A stretch of DNA of 6,572 nucleotides from Anaerolineae bacterium (GCA_020433785.1 JAGRCC010000305.1:1-6572); one strand, 5' to 3'; positions 1-5,421 are shown, counted from the first letter of the stretch. Program-made: numbers and translations. The notes: generated from the letters alone by a model not told the origin.

Positions 1-63
1 AAAGAAACGTGTTGAAAACACGTTAAGGGAGAACCCAATAACCTGTTTCAACCCGTTTTCTTT
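1..63. repeat. Imperfect foldback (large hairpin)
   Basis: Bases 1-24 pair with 40-63 as an imperfect inverted repeat: 21 pairs, two mismatches and two single-base bulges, closing a 15-nt loop. The left arm alone can also form a tight hairpin, with AACGTGTT (6-13) pairing to AACACGTT (17-24) around GAA. No gene is seen beside it inside the window. It could be the transcription end of a gene lying to the left (the far arm is T-rich) or a small palindromic repeat; the sequence does not decide. Confidence 0.5.
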
Positions 64-67
64 AGCA

Positions 68-89
68 GCGACCGAATTCATTCGGTGGC
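68..89. repeat. Short palindrome, REP-like
   Basis: ACCGAA (71-76) pairs with TTCGGT (81-86) around TTCA. The stem can extend past one G-G mismatch to GC/GC (68-69 with 88-89). No T-run follows, so it is not a typical intrinsic terminator. It may be a REP-like repeat unit, but only one copy is visible. Confidence 0.4.
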
Positions 90-149
90 GATAGGCCGGC
101 TGGCGACAGACCAGGAATTACCGAATCCTCTCTTCATTCCTTAACAGTG

Positions 150-175
150 CCCCCTAACCCCTAATCCCAACCCCC
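150..175 (-). other. C-rich tract with G-quadruplex potential on the minus strand
   Basis: Four C-runs (C5 at 150-154, C4 at 158-161, C3 at 166-168, C5 at 171-175) are separated by TAA, TAAT and AA. The minus strand therefore carries four G-runs of at least three with loops of 2-4 nt, which fits the usual intramolecular G-quadruplex pattern. It lies about 10 bp upstream of the -35 box of the promoter at 185-213. A structural or regulatory role is inference. Confidence 0.5.
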
Positions 176-184
176 TACCGCCTA

Positions 185-213
185 TTGATCATGCTTTCGG
201 TTTATGTGATAAT
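185..213 (+). promoter_or_regulatory. Sigma70-type promoter with extended -10
   Basis: TTGATC (185-190) is followed after 17 bp by GATAAT (208-213). TGT directly before the -10 (205-207) matches the extended -10 pattern. The start codon at 237 lies 23 bp downstream, with a GGAGGG ribosome site at 226-231 and a 5-base gap. Spacing and context fit a working promoter, although the gene it serves is now broken. Confidence 0.5.
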
Positions 214-236
214 AAACTTACAACCGGAGGGTAAAG

Positions 237-620
237 ATGCAGAACAATTGGCAACAAAGCGAATATATTAAAGCCTATCGATTCGCCGCGCAAGCGCATC
301 AGGGGCAGACGGTGCCCGGCACTGACCAACTTAGCGCCGCCGCCCCATTATTGGACGAAAGAAAAGATGGCTTGGTTATGACTTACGCAGTTGGGTGTTG
401 CGAACCAGGTGACAGTCACTTTTGGCCGAAAATGAACGTCCGTTTAGCCCAAACAGGTCGATTTATCGCGTCTAAGTGACTGTCACCTTTTGAACTGCGT
501 AACTCATATTGGTATCGAGACGAGGCGATAAAGATACACACCGCGCTTCACAGCGCCAGTGCATATTTAGGCGCAAGGCTTCTGGCCAGGATAGCCGAAT
601 ATGAGCAATACCTGGTTTAG
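237..620 (+). pseudogene. HD-domain phosphohydrolase (SpoT/MESH1-like), broken by internal deletion and a MITE
   Basis: The N-terminus (YIKAYRFAAQAHQGQTVPGTD) resembles HD-domain hydrolases of the (p)ppGpp hydrolase type. After PGTD (about 324) the text jumps to a later part of the family in another frame: TNLAPPPHYW then TKEKMAW (325-375), so the central part with the HD catalytic residues is deleted. A 132-bp element (377-508) plus a 5-bp duplication then splits the remainder. Joining base 376 to 514 restores KMAW-YRDEA and the C-terminal helix (SASAYLGARLLARIAEYEQY) up to TAG at 618-620. Translation from ATG 237 now runs into element sequence and stops at TGA 477-479. The start has a strong GGAGGG site and a promoter. 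I am confident it is a dead gene of this family; the original substrate is unknown. An 80-residue product from 237-479 would be a chimera of gene and repeat. Confidence 0.8.
377..508 (+). mobile_element. MITE-like element, copy 1 (132 bp, target duplication TTGGT)
   Basis: The element is flanked by a perfect 5-bp direct repeat TTGGT (372-376 and 509-513). The outer ends are inverted repeats, TATGACTTACGCAGTT on the left and the complement of TATGAGTTACGCAGTT on the right (15/16). Inside are two perfect inner arms, AGGTGACAGTCACTT (407-421) and its complement (474-488), around a 52-bp core (422-473). Each inner arm is itself a palindrome, GTGAC-A-GTCAC. It encodes no protein of its own. It sits inside the HD-domain pseudogene, and removing it with one TTGGT restores the family sequence across the join, which fixes its borders. 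Confidence 0.85.
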
Positions 621-651
621 ATCAAGTCGAGGCGGCGTACGCTAGCATGGA

Positions 652-773
652 TAGCACTTACGCAAAAACCCAGGTGACAGTCACTTATTGTTAATAAATC
701 ATCATCTAAGTCTTCAAAAAGGTCGATTTAGCGTGTTTAAGTGACTGTCACCTTTGGAACTGCGTAAGCCTTG
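652..773 (+). mobile_element. MITE-like element, copy 2 (about 122 bp, diverged)
   Basis: It has the same architecture: TTACGCA on the left (658-664), TGCGTAA on the right (761-767), and both perfect 15-bp inner arms (672-686 and 739-753) around a core of exactly 52 bp (687-738). Only the right part of the core (AGGTCGATTTA and following bases) resembles copy 1; the left part is unrelated by eye. The left spacer between outer and inner arm is about 10 bp shorter than in copies 1 and 3. Possible target duplication ATGGA/ATGGG (647-651, 774-778), 4 of 5 matching. The outermost 6 bp no longer pair well, suggesting an older copy. It lies between the HD pseudogene and the oxidoreductase gene. Confidence 0.75.
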
Positions 774-824
774 ATGGGTTTGTATCAATTTACAGAGTAA
801 ATAGAATTTTGATAAGGAGCTAGG

Positions 825-2225
825 ATGTCGACTAATTACAATATGTTAGAAGGAGCAGAGCTAGCCGACCTGCAATCACAAATTCAAGGGACGGTGATTA
901 CACGGGATAATCCTCGATACGATGAGGCGCGGCGTGCCTGGAATTTAATCGTAGACCAGCATCCGGCCTTGATTGTATTGGTTGCCACGGCCAAGGATGT
1001 GGTAAAAGCGGTCGAATTTGCGGCGCGTCATGGGTTGAAAATTAGTGTTCAGTCAACGGGGCACGGGGTGGTTCGCCCGGCTGATAATACGCTGCTGATC
1101 CTTATGTCTAATATGAAGCAGGTACGGATAAACGCCGACGCACAAACTGCCTGGATAGACGCTGGCGCTCGTTGGGGCGACGTGTTGAGTCCGGCCCAAG
1201 AGGTGGGGCTGACGCCTTTGCTGGGGTCGTCGCCGCAGGTAGGCGTGATGGGGTATACGCTCGGTGGTGGGATCGGTTGGTTGGTTCGCAAGTATGGGCT
1301 TGCAACCGATAGCGTGATCTTTTTTGAGGTGATCACCGCCGATGGGCGCTTAATACGCGCCAGCCAAACTGAAAACACCGATCTTTTTTGGGGATTGCGC
1401 GGAGGCGGTGGCAGTCTGGGGATTGTTACCGGTATGGAAATCAAGCTCTATCCGGTCTCAACCGTTTATGGCGGCAATCTTATTTATCCCGTCGAGATGG
1501 CTCAGGCGGTGATGCGGCGCTACCGAGATTGGATTGCAACCGCGCCCGATGAGCTAACCTCATCCGTGGTGTTGATAAACCTTCCGCCATTGCCCGAATT
1601 ACCTGAACCCTTGCGGGGCAAATCGGTGGTCATGGTGCGTGGCTGTTATTGCGGCCCAGTTGAAGCGGGGGAAGCTTTAGTACAACCGTGGCGTAATTGG
1701 CAACAACCGTTTCTCGACGATTTTAAGACGATACCATTTAGCCAGGTTGCCACTATTAGTCAAGACCCGGAAGCCCCCATGCCCGCACTGACTACGGGCG
1801 CCTGGCTGCGGGAGTTGGACGATGATGCCATTGATTGCCTTATTCAACATACCGTACCGGCTGGTCCTGGCCCTAAACCGTTGGTATTCACCGAGGTACG
1901 TCATGTGGGAGGCGCAGTAGCCAAAATAGATGCCACGGTTGGCGCGTTTGGTAATCGGGATGCATCTTTGCACTTGCAGATGCTGGGCATAGCGCCCACG
2001 CCGGAGATAGGCAGTCAATTGGCCCAATACACCACCCGCATTAAATCGCAATTGGAGAGTTGTCTTACCGGTGGGGTATTTATGAACTTTTTGGAAGGTG
2101 AAGAGTCGCAACAACAGGTGCAAAATGGATTTTCGCCGGAAGCGTATCGTCGGTTAGTGGCGCTAAAAACCGCTTACGATCCAGACAATTTGTTGTATTC
2201 CGGCTTTAATATTACACCTGCCTGA
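825..2225 (+). CDS. FAD-binding oxidoreductase, PCMH fold with BBE C-terminus
   Basis: A 466-residue flavoprotein of the berberine-bridge/6-hydroxynicotine-oxidase type, of normal length. The FAD-binding domain covers about residues 40-215. The STGHG segment carries H80, the expected 8-alpha-histidyl FAD attachment site. The GSSPQVGVMGYTLGGG segment (134-149) matches the second flavin site, but the cysteine of bicovalent members is replaced by S136, so single covalent attachment is inferred. LRGGGGSLGIVTG (191-203) is the typical end of the FAD domain. The C-terminus (AYDPDNLLYSGFNITPA) is the BBE segment. No signal peptide is seen, so it is probably cytoplasmic. Such enzymes oxidise alcohols, sugars or amines with oxygen or another acceptor; the substrate cannot be read here. 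AAGGAG (814-819) sits 5 bases before ATG 825, supporting this start. A LysE-type exporter follows after 68 bp, probably in the same transcript. Confidence 0.9.
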   Translation: MSTNYNMLEGAELADLQSQIQGTVITRDNPRYDEARRAWNLIVDQHPALIVLVATAKDVVKAVEFAARHGLKISVQSTGHGVVRPADNTLLILMSNMKQVRINADAQTAWIDAGARWGDVLSPAQEVGLTPLLGSSPQVGVMGYTLGGGIGWLVRKYGLATDSVIFFEVITADGRLIRASQTENTDLFWGLRGGGGSLGIVTGMEIKLYPVSTVYGGNLIYPVEMAQAVMRRYRDWIATAPDELTSSVVLINLPPLPELPEPLRGKSVVMVRGCYCGPVEAGEALVQPWRNWQQPFLDDFKTIPFSQVATISQDPEAPMPALTTGAWLRELDDDAIDCLIQHTVPAGPGPKPLVFTEVRHVGGAVAKIDATVGAFGNRDASLHLQMLGIAPTPEIGSQLAQYTTRIKSQLESCLTGGVFMNFLEGEESQQQVQNGFSPEAYRRLVALKTAYDPDNLLYSGFNITPA

Positions 2226-2293
2226 TAAACCTACCCCGACATTAAAGAGCAACGACGTCAAAAATAGGTAATTCACTGTACGGAGACAAAAAT

Positions 2294-2908
2294 ATGTTTA
2301 ATCCGGAATTTCTGCTGACCTCGCTGGTGGTGGTGCTTATTCCCGGAACAGGCGTGGTTTACACCATCAATACCGGGCTTACGCTCAAATGGCGAGCCAG
2401 CCTGGCTGCGGCTGTGGGCTGTACGTTGGGGATTGTGCCTCATATTTTGGCCAGCGTTTTGGGGTTATCGGCCCTACTGAATATGAGCGCTCAGATCTTT
2501 GCGGTCTTGAAAATAGCCGGGTCGGTGTATTTGCTTTACCTGGCCTGGCAGATGTGGCGTGAAGCGGGAACCTTAGCCATGGGTCAAAAACGCACCGAAA
2601 CGAGCGCCATCCAAATCGCCCTAAAAGCGATTGCCATCAATTTACTCAACCCTAAATTGACCCTCTTCTTCTTTGCTTTTTTGCCGCTGTTCATTTCTAA
2701 AAATTCATCATCGCCGACCCTGGAAATGATTAGCCTCAGCCTGGTGTTTATGGGGCTGACCTTTATCATATTTGCCCTGTATGGCATATTGGCCAGCGGA
2801 ATTAGCAGCTATTTGTTCAATTCATCTAAAGTGGTGAAACGAGTGCAACAAGCCTTTGCCGTAATATTGGCTGCCTTTGCCGTTAAGTTGGCCTTGAGTG
2901 AAAAATAA
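2294..2908 (+). CDS. LysE/RhtB family amino-acid or metabolite exporter
   Basis: A 204-residue inner-membrane protein of typical LysE/RhtB length with about six hydrophobic segments. Family features visible: PGTG near residue 17, the G-x3-G-x3-H pattern (G42, G46, H50), a YLLYLAWQMWRE segment (79-90), NLLNPK (116-121) and FLPLF (129-133). Members export amino acids, homoserine lactones or related small molecules using the proton gradient. GGAG (2282-2285) lies 8 bases before ATG 2294. The 68-bp gap from the FAD oxidoreductase shows no convincing terminator, so an operon is likely and the exporter might remove a product or toxic analogue of that enzyme; this link is inference. The gene converges with the minus-strand gene ending at 2932, leaving only 23 bp between stops and no clear terminator hairpin. 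Confidence 0.88.
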   Translation: MFNPEFLLTSLVVVLIPGTGVVYTINTGLTLKWRASLAAAVGCTLGIVPHILASVLGLSALLNMSAQIFAVLKIAGSVYLLYLAWQMWREAGTLAMGQKRTETSAIQIALKAIAINLLNPKLTLFFFAFLPLFISKNSSSPTLEMISLSLVFMGLTFIIFALYGILASGISSYLFNSSKVVKRVQQAFAVILAAFAVKLALSEK

Positions 2909-2931
2909 GCAGAGTTAGACATCTCCATAAA

Positions 2932-3657
2932 TCACCTCTGAAGGATAGTACAAATAGGGGCCGGCAAGGGATGTTTGGTTTGGTTGTTGAGCCATAAAAT
3001 AGGACATTGGCCGGTATCTGGCCGGTCCGGACTTTTGAGCCAAACACCGCTGAGGCGATAATAGTATTTGAAGAAATCGGCTGGGTCTCGAAAGCGATGC
3101 CGCTGGAATAGTTCCGGCTCTTTTTGTTCGGCCCGCTGCTTTAGCCGGTTCATCACTCGGCTCACATCAAGCTCGCACATCGCCTGATCATCAGCCACAA
3201 CCACCAAGAGATTCATCATACTGGGTAACATCTGCCTGAGTTTGCTGCTGACAATTTCGGCCATTCGCCGGCTCTCATACGGCGGGTTGAATGGCGGCGG
3301 ACCTTCATTCCCTTCCCCCATGGTGAGCCGCATGCGGGTGACCTCAACATTAAAGGTGATCCGGGTTCTGAAGGTCACCGCAAAATCAGGGCCTCGTCCC
3401 GTCCCTTGGCCGTAGGGTTCATAAGCCAGGTCAAAGCGCTTTTCCTGGAGCAGCCGATAGGCCGTTTCCAACTCAGCTCGCAGGTCCTGGAACCCGTCGG
3501 CCTCGTGGATGCCCTTGATTTTCTTACGGATCTTGTCGCGATGCGTTGCCACAAAGTCGGCGAAACGAGGCAAGTCGTTCATCCAGCGGGTAAGGGATGG
3601 CTTTAAAACGTGGGGTCTATCATCAAAAAGATAATTGAGGTTTTCATGAGTAACCAT
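2932..3657 (-). CDS. Hypothetical protein with PD-(D/E)XK nuclease-like core
   Basis: A 241-residue soluble protein with no named family that I can assign. Residues 57-108 look like a PD-(D/E)XK core: acidic residues in a helix (E62/E64 in LRAELETAYRLL), then GPDF (D91) after a glycine-rich turn, then a strand FNVEVTR with E105 and T107 where a lysine is usual. R108 or R110 might stand in. The N-terminus is basic and helical (RWMNDLP..., DKIRKKIKGI). Residues 148-156 form a hydrophobic strand (MNLLVVVAD). This order fits an endonuclease-like fold, but the missing lysine leaves catalysis open. It stands alone on the minus strand and converges with the LysE gene. No Shine-Dalgarno sequence precedes ATG 3657; a TATAAT lies six bases upstream, suggesting a leaderless message. 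The fold call is moderate; function is unknown. Confidence 0.75.
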   Translation of the reverse strand: MVTHENLNYLFDDRPHVLKPSLTRWMNDLPRFADFVATHRDKIRKKIKGIHEADGFQDLRAELETAYRLLQEKRFDLAYEPYGQGTGRGPDFAVTFRTRITFNVEVTRMRLTMGEGNEGPPPFNPPYESRRMAEIVSSKLRQMLPSMMNLLVVVADDQAMCELDVSRVMNRLKQRAEQKEPELFQRHRFRDPADFFKYYYRLSGVWLKSPDRPDTGQCPILWLNNQTKHPLPAPICTILQR

Positions 3658-3663
3658 AGGGTT

Positions 3664-3669
3664 ATTATA
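3664..3669 (-). promoter_or_regulatory. Consensus -10 box for a leaderless transcript
   Basis: On the minus strand TATAAT (3669 to 3664) is followed by AACCCT and then ATG (3657). The expected transcription start, seven bases after the box, is the A of the start codon. There is no ribosome-binding site between box and ATG, in line with leaderless translation. No good -35 hexamer is seen at 16-18 bp; that position falls inside the palindromic element at 3673-3739. Confidence 0.5.
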
Positions 3670-3672
3670 CAG

Positions 3673-3739
3673 GACTTAGGCAGATATCCGATTTTGTAGC
3701 GTAAATCGCCAATTTGCGCTACAAGTCTGCTCAAAAGTC
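3673..3739. repeat. Palindromic element, possible small MITE
   Basis: The centre is a strong stem: TGTAGCGTAAAT (3695-3706) pairs with ATTTGCGCTACA (3712-3723) around CGCCA, 12 pairs with one T-G wobble. Further out, GCAGA (3680-3684) matches TCTGC (3726-3730), and GACTT (3673-3677) matches AAGTC (3735-3739), with unequal spacers. SDR homology begins just after its right edge, so it may mark the break that removed the 5' half of that gene. No clear target duplication was found. Confidence 0.5.
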
Positions 3740-3741
3740 GG

Positions 3742-4109
3742 AACAATTTTGCGGTCAAAGTCTTTGGGGTTATGGAGGTTACTCGCGTGCTGCTGCCGCA
3801 TTTCCGGGCTAATAAGGGGGCGTTATCGTTAACGTCAGTTCGGGGGCGGGTATCTTTACCTTGCCCCTGATGTCGCTCTATTGTGCCAGCAAGTTCACGC
3901 TGGAAGGGTTCTCAGAAGCGCGAGCCTACGAACTTGCCTCCCAAAACATCTTGGTTAAACTTATTGAACCTCACGGCGGCGTGAGCAGCACCAACTTCGG
4001 CGCGCGGTCGGTCGGCGACTTGGCGCTCGATGCCTTGCTGACCGATTACGATGAATTCGTCGGCCGGATGAACGCAACCTTCGCCGCGAGATGGCTCGAT
4101 AATATTTGA
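3742..4109 (+). pseudogene. Short-chain dehydrogenase/reductase fragment, 5'-truncated and frameshifted
   Basis: The first frame (3742-3822) reads NNFAVKVFGVMEVTRVLLPHF..., the mid-part of a classical SDR. At the G-run 3816-3820 the frame shifts: restoring one G gives GGVIVNVSSGAG, the catalytic-serine strand. The second frame continues through Y-x3-K (tyrosine 3879-3881, lysine 3891-3893) and IEPHGGVSSTNFG to a stop at 4107-4109. The N-terminal third with the NAD(P)-binding GxxxGxG is absent, and the C-terminus ends abruptly after ATFAA, where an AraC tail begins. The enzyme cannot be active. The one-base slip in a homopolymer could be a sequencing error, but the missing N-terminus is independent proof of decay. 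An 82-residue frame within 3861-4109 is only part of this remnant. Confidence 0.8.
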
Positions 4110-4186
4110 CAGGGTCGTCGCTCGAATTGAACGAGATTGCGTTTTTGCTGGGCTACAAGGACTCGGACTATTTTTGTAAGAGGTGA
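4109..4186 (+). pseudogene. AraC-family regulator, C-terminal HTH remnant
   Basis: In the frame of 4109, codons 4121-4174 read LELNEIAFLLGYKDSDYF, the signature of the second helix-turn-helix of AraC/XylS regulators (S-L-x-x-I-A-F-x-L-G-Y-x-D-x-x-x-F). Everything N-terminal is missing, and after YF the match ends and a stop follows at 4184-4186. SDR genes are often divergently or tandemly placed with AraC regulators, so both remnants may derive from one lost locus joined by deletion near 4085-4110. The ribosome site of the next gene lies at the end of this remnant. Confidence 0.7.
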
Positions 4187-4188
4187 AT

Positions 4189-5124
4189 ATGGATCCACAG
4201 AAACCTATTTATATCCTCGGTTCCGGAGCTATCGGTTTTCCGTTGGCGGCGTACCTGGTCAATGCGGGCCGGAAGGTGGTTGCCGTTCGCACCAGCCGAC
4301 AGGATGTACCGCCGAGCACCATCACGGTGACCATCCACAACGGGGCGGACCGCATTAGCGCCCCTGTTGAGACCGTTTCGCTGTCTCAGCTAACGCATCT
4401 CGACGGCGCGATAGTTATCGCCACCAAAGCTCACGCCAACCCAGCGATTGCCCAGGCGCTTAAAGATAAAGCCGCCTCAGGGCCGGTCGTCATCTTGCAA
4501 AATGGGGTTGGGGTTGAGAAGCCGTTTGTCGAAGCCCAGTTTGCCCCCATCTATCGCTGTATTCTTTATGTAACCGCTCAGGCGACAGCAGCCTATGATT
4601 TTAGTTTTCGACCGGTCACCGCTTCACCTATCGGCGTCGTCAACGGCAGCGCCGATGGGCTAATGCCGTGCGTTGAATCGTTGACCACCGACGCCTTTCC
4701 TTTTCGATCAGAAACGAATATCCAAAGAGAAATATGGAAGAAGGCCATTATAAACGCCGTTTTCAATTCGATCTGCCCCCTGCTTGATGTAGACAATGGG
4801 ATATTTGCTCGGGATGAAGCAACGGCCAACCTGGCCCGAGAGATTGTCAGAGAGTGTGTCATGCTAACGGACAGGCTCAATATCGAGTTAAGCGAAAGCG
4901 AGTTAATGGCCCAAATCATGCTCATCAGCCAGGGATCCGACGGCCAGCTTATATCGACCCTGCAAGATATCAGAAACGGCAGGCCAACGGAAATCGAGTT
5001 TCTGAACCTGGCGATAGCCCGTGCTGCGGCGGCTATGCAACCGAGCCTCTCCCTTCCTAGAACCGAATTACTGGGGAAAATGATTTTAGCCAAGTCTTTA
5101 CAGTCGAGAAGAAAGGTATCGTAG
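4189..5124 (+). CDS. 2-dehydropantoate 2-reductase (ketopantoate reductase) family protein
   Basis: A 311-residue NADPH-dependent reductase of the PanE/ApbA family, close to the usual 300. GSGAIG (residues 11-16) is the Rossmann nucleotide loop; QNGVG (104-108) holds N105. IWKKAIINAVFNSICPLLDVDNG (182-204) carries K185, matching the catalytic lysine of E. coli PanE, and N189. STLQDI and RPTEIEFLN (256-273) give S256 and E268, matching the substrate-binding serine and catalytic glutamate. All key residues are kept, so it should be active. True PanE makes pantoate for CoA synthesis; many paralogues in this family have other or unknown 2-keto-acid substrates, and no pan genes lie nearby, so I give no symbol. 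ATG 4189 is preferred over GTG 4183 because AAGAGG (4178-4183) lies five bases before it and overlaps the GTG. It begins on the AraC remnant. Confidence 0.88.
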   Translation: MDPQKPIYILGSGAIGFPLAAYLVNAGRKVVAVRTSRQDVPPSTITVTIHNGADRISAPVETVSLSQLTHLDGAIVIATKAHANPAIAQALKDKAASGPVVILQNGVGVEKPFVEAQFAPIYRCILYVTAQATAAYDFSFRPVTASPIGVVNGSADGLMPCVESLTTDAFPFRSETNIQREIWKKAIINAVFNSICPLLDVDNGIFARDEATANLAREIVRECVMLTDRLNIELSESELMAQIMLISQGSDGQLISTLQDIRNGRPTEIEFLNLAIARAAAAMQPSLSLPRTELLGKMILAKSLQSRRKVS

Positions 5125-5146
5125 ACCGATTAGAAGGACCGGAAGT

Positions 5147-5197
5147 ATGAAAAACCGCAGTTTGAAGGTCACTCCTATTCATCACGATCGAACCTAA
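5147..5197 (+). pseudogene. 16-codon ORF, possible VOC-family N-terminal stub
   Basis: ATG 5147 opens a frame reading MKNRSLKVTPIHHDRT before TAA. The LKVTPIHH piece resembles the first strand of glyoxalase/VOC proteins (typically ...V..IHHV.L.V.D), but the match is too short to be firm. GGAAG (5141-5145) is right against the ATG and AAGGA lies further upstream (5133-5137). It follows the reductase stop by 22 bp and precedes the third MITE-like element. It may be the stub of a gene lost by deletion, or chance. Confidence 0.2.
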
Positions 5198-5206
5198 TAA
5201 AATCTA

Positions 5207-5338
5207 CAGGAGTTACGAAGTTGGGTGTATCGAACCAGGTGACAGTCACTTAGACGCGATAAATCGACTTGTTTAGGCTAAAGGGGCGCTCATTTTCGGC
5301 AAGAAGTGACTGTCACCTTTTGAACTGCGTAACTCCTG
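5207..5338 (+). mobile_element. MITE-like element, copy 3 (132 bp, target duplication ATCTA, inverted core)
   Basis: A perfect 5-bp direct repeat ATCTA flanks it (5202-5206 and 5339-5343). Outer ends: CAGGAGTTACGAAGTT and the complement of CAGGAGTTACGCAGTT (15/16). Inner 15-bp arms are at 5237-5251 and 5304-5318, around a 52-bp core (5252-5303). The left spacer (GGGTGTATCGAACC) and right spacer (TTTG) are in the same orientation as copy 1, but the core matches copy 1 only as its reverse complement, about 45 of 52 bases by hand alignment. It carries no ORF of its own. Confidence 0.85.
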
Positions 5339-5388
5339 ATCTATATCATATTCAAGAGAACGCCGCAGAAATCGGGTACGTCCGCTTT

Positions 5389-5421
5389 CGCCAGGCTGTC
5401 AGGGCCGCCTGATGCCTGGCG
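5389..5421. repeat. GC-rich hairpin
   Basis: CGCCAGGC (5389-5396) pairs with GCCTGGCG (5414-5421), and inside it CAGG (5400-5403) pairs with CCTG (5408-5411) around GCCG. The result is a stable two-step stem with a small TGT/AT internal loop. No T-run follows on either strand, so an intrinsic terminator is unlikely. It is about 100 bp upstream of the YdcZ-family gene. The rest of 5344-5524 shows no gene I can support. Confidence 0.4.

Noticed and set aside
377..508. The repeat elements as integron attC sites, because of long inverted arms and a GTTGGGT word
   Set aside because: GTTRRRY is at the wrong end, the opposite arm lacks the matching RYYYAAC, and the copies have 5-bp target duplications, one inside a gene. 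This fits transposition, not cassette insertion.
377..773. Two nearby repeats as a CRISPR array
   Set aside because: The units are inverted, 122-132 bp long, separated by unique gene sequence and flanked by target duplications. There are no regular short direct repeats and no cas genes.
771..807. Promoter for the FAD oxidoreductase (TTGATG at 771 or TTGTAT at 780 with TAGAAT at 802)
   Set aside because: Spacing is poor for the first, and for the second the transcript would start within or after the ribosome site. No convincing promoter could be assigned.
1049..1444. Minus-strand open frame of 131 codons inside the FAD oxidoreductase, and similar ones at 1677-2123 and 4593-5093
   Set aside because: They lie wholly opposite well-recognised genes, have no family resemblance or ribosome site, and look like shadows of the coding frame.
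5344..5410. A stop-free stretch after the third element that could be the tail of a broken gene in frame with the 16-codon ORF at 5147
   Set aside because: Joining across the excised element leaves two stop codons in frame, and the text matches no family I recognise.
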